Positions 43,244 through 52,874 of a stretch of DNA of 64,000 bases are shown in pieces. Position 1 is the first letter of the stretch; each line of letters starts with the position of its first letter. The translations under genes and the position numbers were made by a program. The DNA comes from JAJRRL01 sp047404195 (GTDB lineage Bacteria; Pseudomonadota; Gammaproteobacteria; JAJRRL01), in the NCBI GenBank assembly GCA_047404195.1, contig JBDOIU010000007.1, forward strand, positions 1 to 64,000, in the 5' to 3' direction. Below the pieces are notes generated by a model. The model searched no databases and was not told where the DNA came from. It saw only the letters and a list, made by a program, of their open reading frames with translations.

Positions 43244-44320
43244 ATGGCCAAGCAGCGACGAGTTTTATCAGGTGACACACCAACAGGGCAATTACATCTT
43301 GGGCATTGGGTTGGATCGGTGCAAAATCGTGTGGCCATGCAATCGCAGGCAGAGTGTTTTTTCCTCCTGGCGGATGCGCATGCGTTAACAACGCGTGTGA
43401 CCAAGACAGCTGGCATTACTCAGAGTGTGCGTGATATTACCTTGGATTATTTGGCCTGTGGTATTGATCCTGAAAAGAGTACTTTATTTGTTGAGTCACA
43501 TGTGCCAGCGATTTATCAATTGTCAGCTATTTTCAGTATGCTTTTGCCGTATACGCGTGTGATGCGTAATCCAACGATTAAGGACGAGATTAGAGATAAG
43601 CAGTTAGGTGACACGTATTCTTTTGGTTTTTTGCTTTACCCTGTCATGCAGGTTGCAGATATTTTAGCATTTCGAGCGGATGATGTACCGGTGGGTGAGG
43701 ATCAGGTGCCGCACTTAGAAATGACGCGAGAAGTGGCGCGACGTTTCAATCAACTGTATTGTGGTGTGGATTCACATGCGCCGGACGAAGCAGCTTTGGT
43801 GGAAGGGGGGTTATTTCCAGTTCCACAGGCGGTGTTAGGTGAGACCAAGCGTTTGGTTGGGTTGGGCGGTCCTGACGCCAATGGCAAGCTGTTGAAAATG
43901 AGTAAATCGCTGAACAATGCAATTTGTTTATCGGCAACGGAGGCAGAAGTCAAGAAAGCCATCATGGGTATGTATACCGACCCCACTCGCTTACGTGCGA
44001 CCGATCCAGGCACGGTTGAAAACAATCCATTGTGGATTATGCATGACGTATTTAATCCAGATAAAGCTTGGGTAGAGCAGGCGAAAGCCGACTATCGGGC
44101 AGGTCAAGTGGGTGATGTGACATGTAAAAAACAACTGATTACTGTGATCAATGACTTGCTGTTGCCGTTTCGTGAGCGCCGTGCGCAGTATATGCAGCAA
44201 CCGAATGTGGTTGTAGATGTATTGGCAGCGGGTGCTGACAAAGCCAATGCTGTTGCAAATGATACCTTAGAGCAGGTCATGCATCACATGAAAATGTCAG
44301 CATCACATTTGGGGTCATAA
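43244..44320 (+). CDS. trpS: Tryptophanyl-tRNA synthetase
   Basis: Class I synthetase charging tRNA-Trp. The HIGH-type motif TPTGQLHLGHWVG (residues 12-24) and the KMSKS loop LLKMSKSLNN are both intact. 358 aa, normal length. AGGAG precedes the ATG by eight bases. Confidence 0.96.
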   Translation: MAKQRRVLSGDTPTGQLHLGHWVGSVQNRVAMQSQAECFFLLADAHALTTRVTKTAGITQSVRDITLDYLACGIDPEKSTLFVESHVPAIYQLSAIFSMLLPYTRVMRNPTIKDEIRDKQLGDTYSFGFLLYPVMQVADILAFRADDVPVGEDQVPHLEMTREVARRFNQLYCGVDSHAPDEAALVEGGLFPVPQAVLGETKRLVGLGGPDANGKLLKMSKSLNNAICLSATEAEVKKAIMGMYTDPTRLRATDPGTVENNPLWIMHDVFNPDKAWVEQAKADYRAGQVGDVTCKKQLITVINDLLLPFRERRAQYMQQPNVVVDVLAAGADKANAVANDTLEQVMHHMKMSASHLGS

Positions 44321-44465
44321 AGCCTACCGACAGTGAGCAAAGGGTTTGGTGATGAATGACAGTCATGTGATTTGACCTCACATAGAATCTATGGCGTTAG
44401 CACGCTTACAAAAGGACGTATCGTTGCAAGGGTTTTATCGTCGATCTGTTGCTGGGTGTGCTGAC

Positions 44466-47400
44466 TTACTCTTCACTGTCGCTGCCACCAAGTCGGTTAA
44501 TCTGACCCAGTAGACCAGTATTTGCAGCTTCTCCAGCCTCAGTAGTTTTGCCTGTGAGTAAGCTCTGCGCAGCAGTGAGTTTTTCATCGCGCGAAAAACT
44601 GCGTTTTCCAGTAAAGCAGCGAGCCATTGCTAGCCAACAACGTACAAACGGATTACTGTAGTAATTTCTCGTATTATCGGAGCGCATTAAATAATATTGT
44701 AAAATCAGCTTGGTTTTATCTTCATTGGAAGTACTATTAGAGCCTTCCGCTGTGGACACAGCGTCCTCTAGGTTAGTCTTTGTTAGCGCATAGATGTTTT
44801 GTGTTGACGCTGCCTTGAGAAGGAATTTATCTGCACTATTTTCTTGATTGTCAAAATAAACTTGCAAGAATGTTTGCCTTTTCACACCCCATATCGTTTT
44901 TGAAAAAGCTATTGCTTTTTCGTGTTGTGTATTGGTTTTTTGGGGATGTGCAAGCTGTAGATATTTGTGCATGAATTTGGCTTGCAATTCTGGATCCTCT
45001 AAATCTTCTGCATACGCTGTTACTTTTTCTTTTTCTTTTAGAGTATCATTGTTGTTAGCATATGCAAGCTTCACGTATGTGTGCATAAACTTGGCTTGTG
45101 ATGCTGGTTCCTTTAAAGTGATTGCAAATTTTGTTACTTTTTTGAATTGATGATCAGTGTTGTCATGGGATTGCTTCAGCAGGTATTGATGCATGAATGT
45201 TGCCTGCTCCTCTGCTGAATCTATGCCGTGCATCATTTCTGTAAAATACGCGCCATAAAAAGCATTCGAAGCATTGCTCCGTAGATAACCTGATATTCTC
45301 ATTTTCACGTCATTATCTTGTGTATATGCAAATTGTGCGAGCTGTGTTGCCCATGTTTCCAATTCAGCATTCATATCTGCTTGTTGAATGCCTTTATCAA
45401 AGTTTGTGAATTTAACAGATTCATCAGATATAAGAATGTGCTGCGCAATAGACATTACAATGTGATTGTTATGTGTATTGGACTCCTGTTTACTCCCCCC
45501 AACAATCTCAGGTTTGAGCTCACTCATCTCTTGGCGTAATTCGGCGTCAGGTATGGCGAGAATGCATTCGGCTGTGAGAGCAGAAACAGCTGTGTCAGTT
45601 AAGGGGGAGTGTATACTGACATGTGTCCTTTTAAGATAATCATTCCAGCTTGTTGTGTCTTGACGCCATTCTTCAGAGTGTCCCCAGGCCCATGACGTGG
45701 GGCATGCATAGCTATAATAGTTATCATCTAAAACTTTTATACTGATATCCTGTTCTGGATGAATCAATTGTAGCAAAGCTTTGAAGCGCTTTTTTCGGTG
45801 ATGCAGTTCTCCAGCTGTTTTGGATTTGTACATGCAGTCAATAGCCTTACGCAGCATATTTTGTTTGTTTGTCTTAGATGTTGTACATATCACTTCGGCA
45901 GTAATTTTTTTGCAATAATAATCTCCGCTGGCCGTTAGAAGAATTTGTAGATCATGTTCAGTGATTTTTTTATTACTGACAAGTTCATTTAGATAGGTTT
46001 TTAGTTCACCTTCATTTAACTTTGGATCATCGTCAGTGGTCAATAATGTGGGACGGATTTGGCACCTAAAAAAAGAATCGATCCACTTTTGTTGCATAAC
46101 TGCTGATTCTAACTCAGCAGGTAGTGTTCGTTTTTTATCATTAGGTATATCACTGTCCTTTCCATGTTCTCGAAATGCCCGAAAGCAATGTTGTACAAGT
46201 TCAGTTGCATAGAATGCAGTTCGAGCGTCGATGCCTTTATCTTGTGCCACCTGGATATACTGCTGTATTTTCACGATTTGTGTCTCTGTTTTTGAAAAAC
46301 CAAACTCAAGAAAATCAAGCATGTAAAAAAAGCGATTTTCGTTTTTTGCTGGGAACTCATCGCGGTTGTCTCTTATCAGTTGTGCAAGTGTTTTGCCTCC
46401 GGTTTTCTTTTGAAAAAAAATGCTGTAATAATTCTGCCATTTTATATGGGCTTCCCATTTTTTCTCAGGGCTCTGGTTGAAAACATCGTAAACAGTTAGG
46501 TATTCGAGTTGAGCGCGAGTTCTAGGAAGAGCTGGAGTAAAAATCGCTTCAATAACGCTTTTTGCAATGATGAGTTGTGCACGATTCTTGTTTTGAATGG
46601 CATTCTGTAGCGCGAGAGAAATTATTTCTGTACCACTCGTTTCTAATTGACTACTTGAAAATTGGGCCAAGATCCAGCCAATGCGTTTTAAATCGTCTAT
46701 CTGATTTTCCCCTGGTTTAGTAGCATAAGCAAAAACTTCTGGAAACATACGTTGTTTATCAGATGTCACGTGTGGCACTAGGGCTGTTGTTTCATCCCAA
46801 AACAGTTTTGGATAATCCAGAAGCAATCTTTCGAAGAGCGTGCTTACAAGCTCCTGATCAAGGTTGTATGTCGATCTGAAGACGTTATCGGCAATTACCC
46901 TGCCTACCTTATTCAGTAGCCAATCATCTATATATTCATTGTCATCAACAGCGCTTATGAGGCCCTCACAGGAGTCCTTTGAGCTCTCATTTCTTCTTGG
47001 TGGCGCTGCACTAGCTGCATTCTGCCGGTGAAAGTCTTCATTATTTGTGCTTGTCGCGCTAGCAGGAGACGGCTCTATTACAAATGACTCTGCACTTTCG
47101 ATCAGAGTAAAATACTTTTGTTTAATACCTTCAAATCTGGTATCGTCGTTTTTATCTGGGTGTATAATGAGACTACATTGTTTCTTGAGCTTCCCAATGA
47201 GGCTGCTCTCGACTTGACCTACTGTCATAAGACCACCAATCAATGTTAGCCAGTCTTTGCATATCTGCCCGCTAATAGCTTGGATGGATTCCTTTGCTGA
47301 TTCTTTATCATCGTGGGTGTCTATTATAGATCCAACCTCCGTTTTCAGTGCTGCAGTGATTCCGTCCTGATTTGACTTTAATTTTACCAGAGTAGCCTGC

Positions 47401-47555
47401 GGTAGCTTGTATCCTAGCTCACATTTTTCAAAGTGTGGCTCGAGTTCCGTATCTAGTAGTTTTATTTTTTTTCCCAGCAATGTCATTGGGATGTCTTGCT
47501 GTAGTAACTCATTGATTTTATTGTCAATATCTGAGTTAATATCTGAATTTCGCAT
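44466..47555 (-). CDS. Large J-domain-like repeat protein
   Basis: About 1029 aa from ATG 47555 (14 more codons from a TTG are possible). A J-domain-like motif lies near residues 115-155, with helix II and the diagnostic HPDKN in KLKKQCSLIIHPDKNDD, so it may recruit a DnaK/Hsp70. A Ser/Ala/Asn linker follows, then a long helical region. Near residues 770-890 there are three degenerate repeats of about 35 residues around QA(K/T)FMHxYLxLA. The C-terminus is acidic (GGSDSEE). No signal peptide or membrane segment is evident. The lower GC and codon mix resemble the other effector-like genes, not trpS or grxB beside it. A host-Hsp70-directed effector is an inference. Confidence 0.6.
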   Translation of the reverse strand: MRNSDINSDIDNKINELLQQDIPMTLLGKKIKLLDTELEPHFEKCELGYKLPQATLVKLKSNQDGITAALKTEVGSIIDTHDDKESAKESIQAISGQICKDWLTLIGGLMTVGQVESSLIGKLKKQCSLIIHPDKNDDTRFEGIKQKYFTLIESAESFVIEPSPASATSTNNEDFHRQNAASAAPPRRNESSKDSCEGLISAVDDNEYIDDWLLNKVGRVIADNVFRSTYNLDQELVSTLFERLLLDYPKLFWDETTALVPHVTSDKQRMFPEVFAYATKPGENQIDDLKRIGWILAQFSSSQLETSGTEIISLALQNAIQNKNRAQLIIAKSVIEAIFTPALPRTRAQLEYLTVYDVFNQSPEKKWEAHIKWQNYYSIFFQKKTGGKTLAQLIRDNRDEFPAKNENRFFYMLDFLEFGFSKTETQIVKIQQYIQVAQDKGIDARTAFYATELVQHCFRAFREHGKDSDIPNDKKRTLPAELESAVMQQKWIDSFFRCQIRPTLLTTDDDPKLNEGELKTYLNELVSNKKITEHDLQILLTASGDYYCKKITAEVICTTSKTNKQNMLRKAIDCMYKSKTAGELHHRKKRFKALLQLIHPEQDISIKVLDDNYYSYACPTSWAWGHSEEWRQDTTSWNDYLKRTHVSIHSPLTDTAVSALTAECILAIPDAELRQEMSELKPEIVGGSKQESNTHNNHIVMSIAQHILISDESVKFTNFDKGIQQADMNAELETWATQLAQFAYTQDNDVKMRISGYLRSNASNAFYGAYFTEMMHGIDSAEEQATFMHQYLLKQSHDNTDHQFKKVTKFAITLKEPASQAKFMHTYVKLAYANNNDTLKEKEKVTAYAEDLEDPELQAKFMHKYLQLAHPQKTNTQHEKAIAFSKTIWGVKRQTFLQVYFDNQENSADKFLLKAASTQNIYALTKTNLEDAVSTAEGSNSTSNEDKTKLILQYYLMRSDNTRNYYSNPFVRCWLAMARCFTGKRSFSRDEKLTAAQSLLTGKTTEAGEAANTGLLGQINRLGGSDSEE

Positions 47556-47768
47556 GATTGAGTGCCCATTGTTTGATATAATCTTATTATAGAGCAAATA
47601 GCTTCCACTGTCTATAAATTTTTCAATCTTGAGTAATACAAGGCGATGCGCTAGTGTCAGGTGGCTATGGCAATGAAAAAAGTTTCATTTGTGCTAAGGG
47701 TAGGCACAACTGTCTGTTTTGATTGATTTTTAGCGTGTAGTGAGTGGGTTTGCCTCAGGGAGTACGCA

Positions 47769-48422
47769 ATGAAATTATACCAGTACCAACATTGTCCATT
47801 TTGTATCCGTGTGCGTATGGTTTTACATCGAAAATCAATGCCTTATGAGTGTGTAGATGTGCTATACGACGATGTTGATACACCAACAGCATTGGTGGGG
47901 CGCAAACAATGTCCCATCATGCAGTTCGCTGATGGCTCGCTGATGAAGGAAAGTGGTGACATCATTGCCCGGTTAGAGACCGACTATCCTGCCGTTTTGC
48001 CCAGGCGTGTGAAGCTGCCAGCTGATATTCGTGCAGCGCTGGCCGCTTTTCGCCAAACATCCAACCAGCTCATCAAGCCACGCGTCATTCAGGCAGGTTT
48101 TCCTGAGTTTGCGACGCAGGCAGCACAAGATTATTATCGTAAAAAATATGAACAGCGCTGGCAGACCAGCTTCGCGGCCTGTATGCAGCAGACGCCCGTG
48201 CTTTTATCCAGTATGCAACAGGCATTGTATACATTATCCACAGCCATTGAGGCACATCAGCTATTAGTGCAGCCCTTTTCACACGTCGATTTACAGTTGT
48301 TTCCAGCCATTGCCTGTGTCACCGTGGTGAGGGAGCTGCACTTTCCGGGTCCATTACACGATTATCTTTGTCAGCAGGCGGAGGCATCGGGTTTTCCGTT
48401 ATTTTTTGCAGTGGCGCTGTAA
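47769..48422 (+). CDS. grxB: Glutaredoxin 2
   Basis: 217-aa GST-fold glutaredoxin with the active site CPFC at residues 9-12 (YQHCPFCIRVRMV). The cis-Pro motif KQCPIMQFADGSLMKESGDI and a helical C-terminal domain follow, as in E. coli Grx2. AGGGA precedes the ATG. It reduces protein disulfides with glutathione in the cytoplasm. There is no functional tie to dotU downstream. Confidence 0.9.
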   Translation: MKLYQYQHCPFCIRVRMVLHRKSMPYECVDVLYDDVDTPTALVGRKQCPIMQFADGSLMKESGDIIARLETDYPAVLPRRVKLPADIRAALAAFRQTSNQLIKPRVIQAGFPEFATQAAQDYYRKKYEQRWQTSFAACMQQTPVLLSSMQQALYTLSTAIEAHQLLVQPFSHVDLQLFPAIACVTVVRELHFPGPLHDYLCQQAEASGFPLFFAVAL

Positions 48423-48530
48423 GTTGTTCTCGCTTGTTCTCGGCGGTTGACTGCCATACACTATATAGACGAATCGCCCAGAAGTGATATTGATCTAGGC
48501 GAATAGCAGTTGATCGAAAGGAGTGCACTC

Positions 48531-49622
48531 GTGACTGAAACGCATGATACCCCAGAGACAAGTTCGGCATTGTTTCCTACCACGCCTGGTGCTTTGGCTA
48601 AACGATCTCCCATTGCCTGTGTGAAGGCGCTCAAATCCCTACTGCCGGCCACACAAAAACGCATTTTGCGTCCAAATGAGTTATTAAAAATCGCTCGGCT
48701 GCTGTTGTCTTTTGCATCGGCTTGTCGAGGCACTGATGCGCCAGTACGTGAAGCCAAACTACAAGAGCGTCTAGTTGAGGCAGTACATCAATTTATGGCG
48801 CGTGCCAAAGCCGCTGATTATGAGCACGCCGATATCATGGCAGCACGTTATTTACTTTGTGCATTGCTTGATGAGTTGATTATAGCCAGTGAATGGAAAA
48901 TCGCTTCGCAGTGGCGTCAGGATGGGGGGCTCTTGGCCGTCTTTGCGCAGGAGCCAGCGGCAAGTGGTCAGTTTTTTCAAATTTTGAAGCGGTGCTGCGA
49001 ACATCCGGAACAACATTTTGATTTGCTGGAGTTGGGCTATTATTGTCTGAGTGCTGGTTTTATGGGGGAGCACCGTGGCCAAGCGGGTGGCTTGCAATCG
49101 ATTGCGCAAATGCGTGACCAGCTGTATCAAATCATCGTGCATTACAGAGGTGAGGTGCCATTTGATTTGCAGCTGGGTGAACATCCCTTTATTCCACGAC
49201 GCAGTTCATGGGCGGCAAAATTTTTTCGTGCGCGTGCTATGGGCGTGGTATGGATGATGGTTGCGGTGAGTATTGGTGTTTTATTTATTCCCTATGAGCA
49301 GCATTTGCAACATTTATCACATACGGTGCTATCACAGCCACAACCAATAGTGTTGCCGGCTGAAACGACTCACGCAGTCACACCGGTAGCCACGCCAGTA
49401 TCAATCCCCGTATCAAGGCCGTTACAACCGGTATTACAATCACAGCCAACACCAGCCAAACAGCCAGTACAGCAGGGTCAACCCAATATTGATGAGCGAC
49501 AAGCATTACAGCAGCGCTTGATGAATGCGCTTTCACAGCGGCAAGTGACATCATCGCAGCCGATGCAGATGTTGCTGAGTGGGCAAGTCAACAAAACGAT
49601 GCAGGAGAAGCAGCATGATTAA
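48531..49622 (+). CDS. dotU: DotU/IcmH-TssL family secretion-system protein
   Basis: Inner-membrane protein that partners IcmF to stabilise the type IVB Dot/Icm complex (IcmH/DotU) or forms the type VI membrane complex (TssL). The cytoplasmic domain shows ARYLLCALLDELI and the family motif LGYYCLSAGFMGEHRG. One TM segment is near residues 237-255. GTG 48531 is chosen because AAAGGAG lies seven bases upstream. After the TM is an unusual Pro/Gln-rich periplasmic extension of about 100 residues; no OmpA-like domain. It overlaps icmF by eight bases. Confidence 0.88.
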   Translation: MTETHDTPETSSALFPTTPGALAKRSPIACVKALKSLLPATQKRILRPNELLKIARLLLSFASACRGTDAPVREAKLQERLVEAVHQFMARAKAADYEHADIMAARYLLCALLDELIIASEWKIASQWRQDGGLLAVFAQEPAASGQFFQILKRCCEHPEQHFDLLELGYYCLSAGFMGEHRGQAGGLQSIAQMRDQLYQIIVHYRGEVPFDLQLGEHPFIPRRSSWAAKFFRARAMGVVWMMVAVSIGVLFIPYEQHLQHLSHTVLSQPQPIVLPAETTHAVTPVATPVSIPVSRPLQPVLQSQPTPAKQPVQQGQPNIDERQALQQRLMNALSQRQVTSSQPMQMLLSGQVNKTMQEKQHD

Positions 49623-52600
49623 CAAAAAAGGCACTGCCTGGTATCCATTATCATGTCTGTTGTCATTGGTGTTACTGTCATTTTACACTTTCGGTGGTGC
49701 TTGGTTGCAATTTTGGCATTGGCCAGTACAACTGATCCGTGAATTGTGTTTATTGACTGGTTGTGGTTTCGCTTGTATTTGGGCGCTGTTATGGTTTCAG
49801 TCACATCGGCGTTCATTGATTTGGCGCTTAACTCAAAGTGATGATGCCTGGCCATTGTTGGCAAGTGTCTTAAAGCAATTTCGCCAAGCGTTGATACTCT
49901 TAAAGGCGCAGTGTGGACGTGCGCATTGGTGGCAATTGCGTCGTCGACCATGGTTGTTTATTGTCGGGCAGGCAGGTGTTGGTAAAACAACCTTACTCAG
50001 CAAAGCAGGTTTAACCAGTGAGGCAGTACCCCAATTGAGTGATGAAGAAACGGGTATCCACTGGTCGGTATGTCAAGGTGTCGTCATCCTAGATGTGGAT
50101 GCAAAGTGGTTAACGCGTACAGCCAATGATGCTTTGAGTAGTATGTGGCGGTGTTGTTTGAAGCGCTGGGCAATTTTTCGTGCACGTCAGGCCCACACCA
50201 ACATTGCTGTCATTGTGGCATGTGATCACATTCAGCGACAGGACCAGGTAGCATGGCGTCAATTATTACAAGATGCGAATCATCAGTGTGAAAGTATTTT
50301 GTCATTCTTTCCAAAAGCACGGGTGACTGTGTTACTGAATAAAGCAGATACACTGCTTGGTTTCAATGCTTTTTTCTCTGCTGTGTCTCCCGCTGAGCGA
50401 GAACAGCTATGTGGCTTATCGCTCATGCAAGGACTGCAGGGAGGTATTGCTGCCTACAGCGCGGGTGTTGAGACATTGCTGCAGCGCATTGATTTCTTAG
50501 CGCTCAGTCGCTTGCACACAGAGCAAAATATTTTGCAGCGCGACTTGTTGCGTGCGTTCCCGCAGCGCTTATCTCATTTTATGGCTGAGTTTGGCTGTTT
50601 CATTGAAGGCTTATCAGGTCAGTGTCAGAGTGCTTTTATGGGTGTTTATCTGACCAGTGCTGACCAAGATGATGAGCTCAGTGAAGCTGCAGCAGATCAT
50701 TGGTCTGCTTTGGGGTTTACTCAAACACATCAGGCGCGACCATTTTTTTTGCGAGACTTGTTCACAGCATTAGTGAGTCGTGCGCCACACCATACGGGTA
50801 GCGCAAATCGATGGCACTGGACGATTGCGCACTGTGTTTTGGGGATAGCTTGTATCGCTGGTGGGCTGGGTTATTTTCATCATGAGTATCAGCAGCAACA
50901 GAATGTGATTCAGCGTGTGAAAGCACTCATGCAGCGTCAACCAAATGCAGTGCTGGATCAGCCTGACTGGTTGCAGCAGCTGCAAACAATGCGACAAGCA
51001 GTCGCACTGCTGCGTGAACGCGATGAGGCCAGTGGTTTGATTTCGTTCACCGCCGGTAAGCAACTTTTACAGTCTGTAGGGCAGCGCTACCAAGATGCCT
51101 TGCAGCAGGTTTGGGTGCCACGTATCTCACGTCTGTATCAGCGCACATTACATGCTGATGCATCAGCAATGACTTTGCCGGTTACCAGCTATGCGGATTT
51201 GAAAGATGCACTGTCATGGCAGCAGTTTTCAAGTTTGACTGTAAAGGAACAGACTGCGCTCTTGTCTCGACTGTGGCAGCGATATCCTGTTTCTCAGTCT
51301 GAGCAGCAGGCCATGCTGGCACAGTTACCCATTACCCCAGCAATGCATTTACAGATGCAGCTCCCGCTCACATCTCTCTCAGCACTGCGCATTGCATTAA
51401 AAGATCAACCGAAGGAAAACTTGATCTGGATGCAGCTCCATGCTGCTTTCGGGCGCGAGACGCCAAAGCCACGATCACTAGGGCCTTTATTCACTATACC
51501 TCATTGGCAAGCCATGTATGGCCCTGAAACGGGTGCGCATATTGTGCGTAATGTCATCCCAGCATTAGTGGCGCGTTTGGCTCAAGGTGATGCTGCATTG
51601 GATTTGCAGCCACAGCCATTGACTGCCGCACAAAAAACAATGATCACACAGTCTGTGACACAGCGCTACCAACAAACATTCGCAGCAGCCTATCCGTTAG
51701 CATTAGAAACGCTGCAGAAAACCCATGCTGATCATGCAGCTGCCGCGGTTGAGCAGCTGCATGCCTTGGTTTCACCTTCTGCTGGTGTTTGGCAGTGGCT
51801 CATGCATGCGCAGGCTGTTATTGCAGATACGTCACTACAGCCCGATGTCGCCACATTTTGGCAAGCTGTACAGCATTACCATGAGCTCAGTACAGCAGGT
51901 GCTGGTACGCAGTTTGTCACATTGACAAGTCGTTTGGGGGACGCATTGGCATCTCCTAAGCAGTCCTGGCAGCTAGCGCAGCGCGAAATGCAGCTGCCGA
52001 AACAGAAGCGTTTGATGACTGGTTTAGATCAACTGGCATCAGTATTGCCAACAGTGATGCAGTCACCCCTGAAAGAAACAGCACAGTCAATATGGCAACA
52101 ATTGCTTAAGCAGTCTGCCCATCATGTCGATACACTCTGGCAAGCAGAGATTGTACCCTTTTTCAACGAGTACCTAGCAGGGCGATATCCACTTGCTGTG
52201 AATGGTATTCATGAAGTCACACCGAGACAGTTCACACAATTTTTTGGTCCAGGCGGGTTGCTGCAACGATTCTTTGAAAATCATCTGCAGGCCTTTGTTG
52301 ATACAAGTAGTGACCAGTGGCAATTAAAGAAAGTACATGGTTTTGCATTGCCATTGCGGGCAGGTGTGACACATGAATTTGTGCAGGGATCAGCTATTCA
52401 ACAGGCCTTATACGCAGACAACATCATGCGACCGTCTTTACAGTTTGATATACAGTCAACTCACACAGACATGACTGCTGAGCTCAGTTTGACAGTGGGT
52501 GATGCGCAACAAATACTGTCTCAAAATGGTGTGCAGACATGGCAACATTTCTCATGGCCTGGGACACAAGCAAGCTCCGATGCTACCTTGGTGTTACATA

Positions 52601-52821
52601 CTGAAGGTGATGGTATATTGTCAGTGCAGAAAAGTGGTGCATGGTCTTGGTTACACTTGCTGGATTCAGGTCATTTACACGCAGAGCGCAATAGCGCATA
52701 TGCAGATCTCGATTTTGAATTGCAGGCACATCACATTCACCTACGCTTGCAAGATCAGCAAGCTCTACACCTGAGATATGCATTGCAACACTGGGTTTTG
52801 ATACCGGATTTAGCTGCGTGA
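49615..52821 (+). CDS. icmF: IcmF/TssM family secretion-system protein
   Basis: 1068 aa. Two N-terminal TM segments (about residues 12-30 and 43-61), a cytoplasmic NTPase domain with Walker A GQAGVGKT at 118-125, and a third TM near 400-420 are visible. A large periplasmic IcmF-related region and a C-terminal beta-rich IcmF_C domain follow. ATG 49615 has GGAG upstream and overlaps the end of dotU. With DotU it anchors a type IVB or type VI apparatus to the inner membrane. None of the other dot/icm or tss genes is in this window, as in Legionella where this pair stands apart from much of the machine. Type IVB is my preference given the genomic flavour. Confidence 0.9.
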   Translation: MINKKGTAWYPLSCLLSLVLLSFYTFGGAWLQFWHWPVQLIRELCLLTGCGFACIWALLWFQSHRRSLIWRLTQSDDAWPLLASVLKQFRQALILLKAQCGRAHWWQLRRRPWLFIVGQAGVGKTTLLSKAGLTSEAVPQLSDEETGIHWSVCQGVVILDVDAKWLTRTANDALSSMWRCCLKRWAIFRARQAHTNIAVIVACDHIQRQDQVAWRQLLQDANHQCESILSFFPKARVTVLLNKADTLLGFNAFFSAVSPAEREQLCGLSLMQGLQGGIAAYSAGVETLLQRIDFLALSRLHTEQNILQRDLLRAFPQRLSHFMAEFGCFIEGLSGQCQSAFMGVYLTSADQDDELSEAAADHWSALGFTQTHQARPFFLRDLFTALVSRAPHHTGSANRWHWTIAHCVLGIACIAGGLGYFHHEYQQQQNVIQRVKALMQRQPNAVLDQPDWLQQLQTMRQAVALLRERDEASGLISFTAGKQLLQSVGQRYQDALQQVWVPRISRLYQRTLHADASAMTLPVTSYADLKDALSWQQFSSLTVKEQTALLSRLWQRYPVSQSEQQAMLAQLPITPAMHLQMQLPLTSLSALRIALKDQPKENLIWMQLHAAFGRETPKPRSLGPLFTIPHWQAMYGPETGAHIVRNVIPALVARLAQGDAALDLQPQPLTAAQKTMITQSVTQRYQQTFAAAYPLALETLQKTHADHAAAAVEQLHALVSPSAGVWQWLMHAQAVIADTSLQPDVATFWQAVQHYHELSTAGAGTQFVTLTSRLGDALASPKQSWQLAQREMQLPKQKRLMTGLDQLASVLPTVMQSPLKETAQSIWQQLLKQSAHHVDTLWQAEIVPFFNEYLAGRYPLAVNGIHEVTPRQFTQFFGPGGLLQRFFENHLQAFVDTSSDQWQLKKVHGFALPLRAGVTHEFVQGSAIQQALYADNIMRPSLQFDIQSTHTDMTAELSLTVGDAQQILSQNGVQTWQHFSWPGTQASSDATLVLHTEGDGILSVQKSGAWSWLHLLDSGHLHAERNSAYADLDFELQAHHIHLRLQDQQALHLRYALQHWVLIPDLAA

Positions 52822-52874
52822 AGCAGTATGCTGTTGATATCCTCGTTAGCTTATTGGATGGTGGAGCACTCTAT

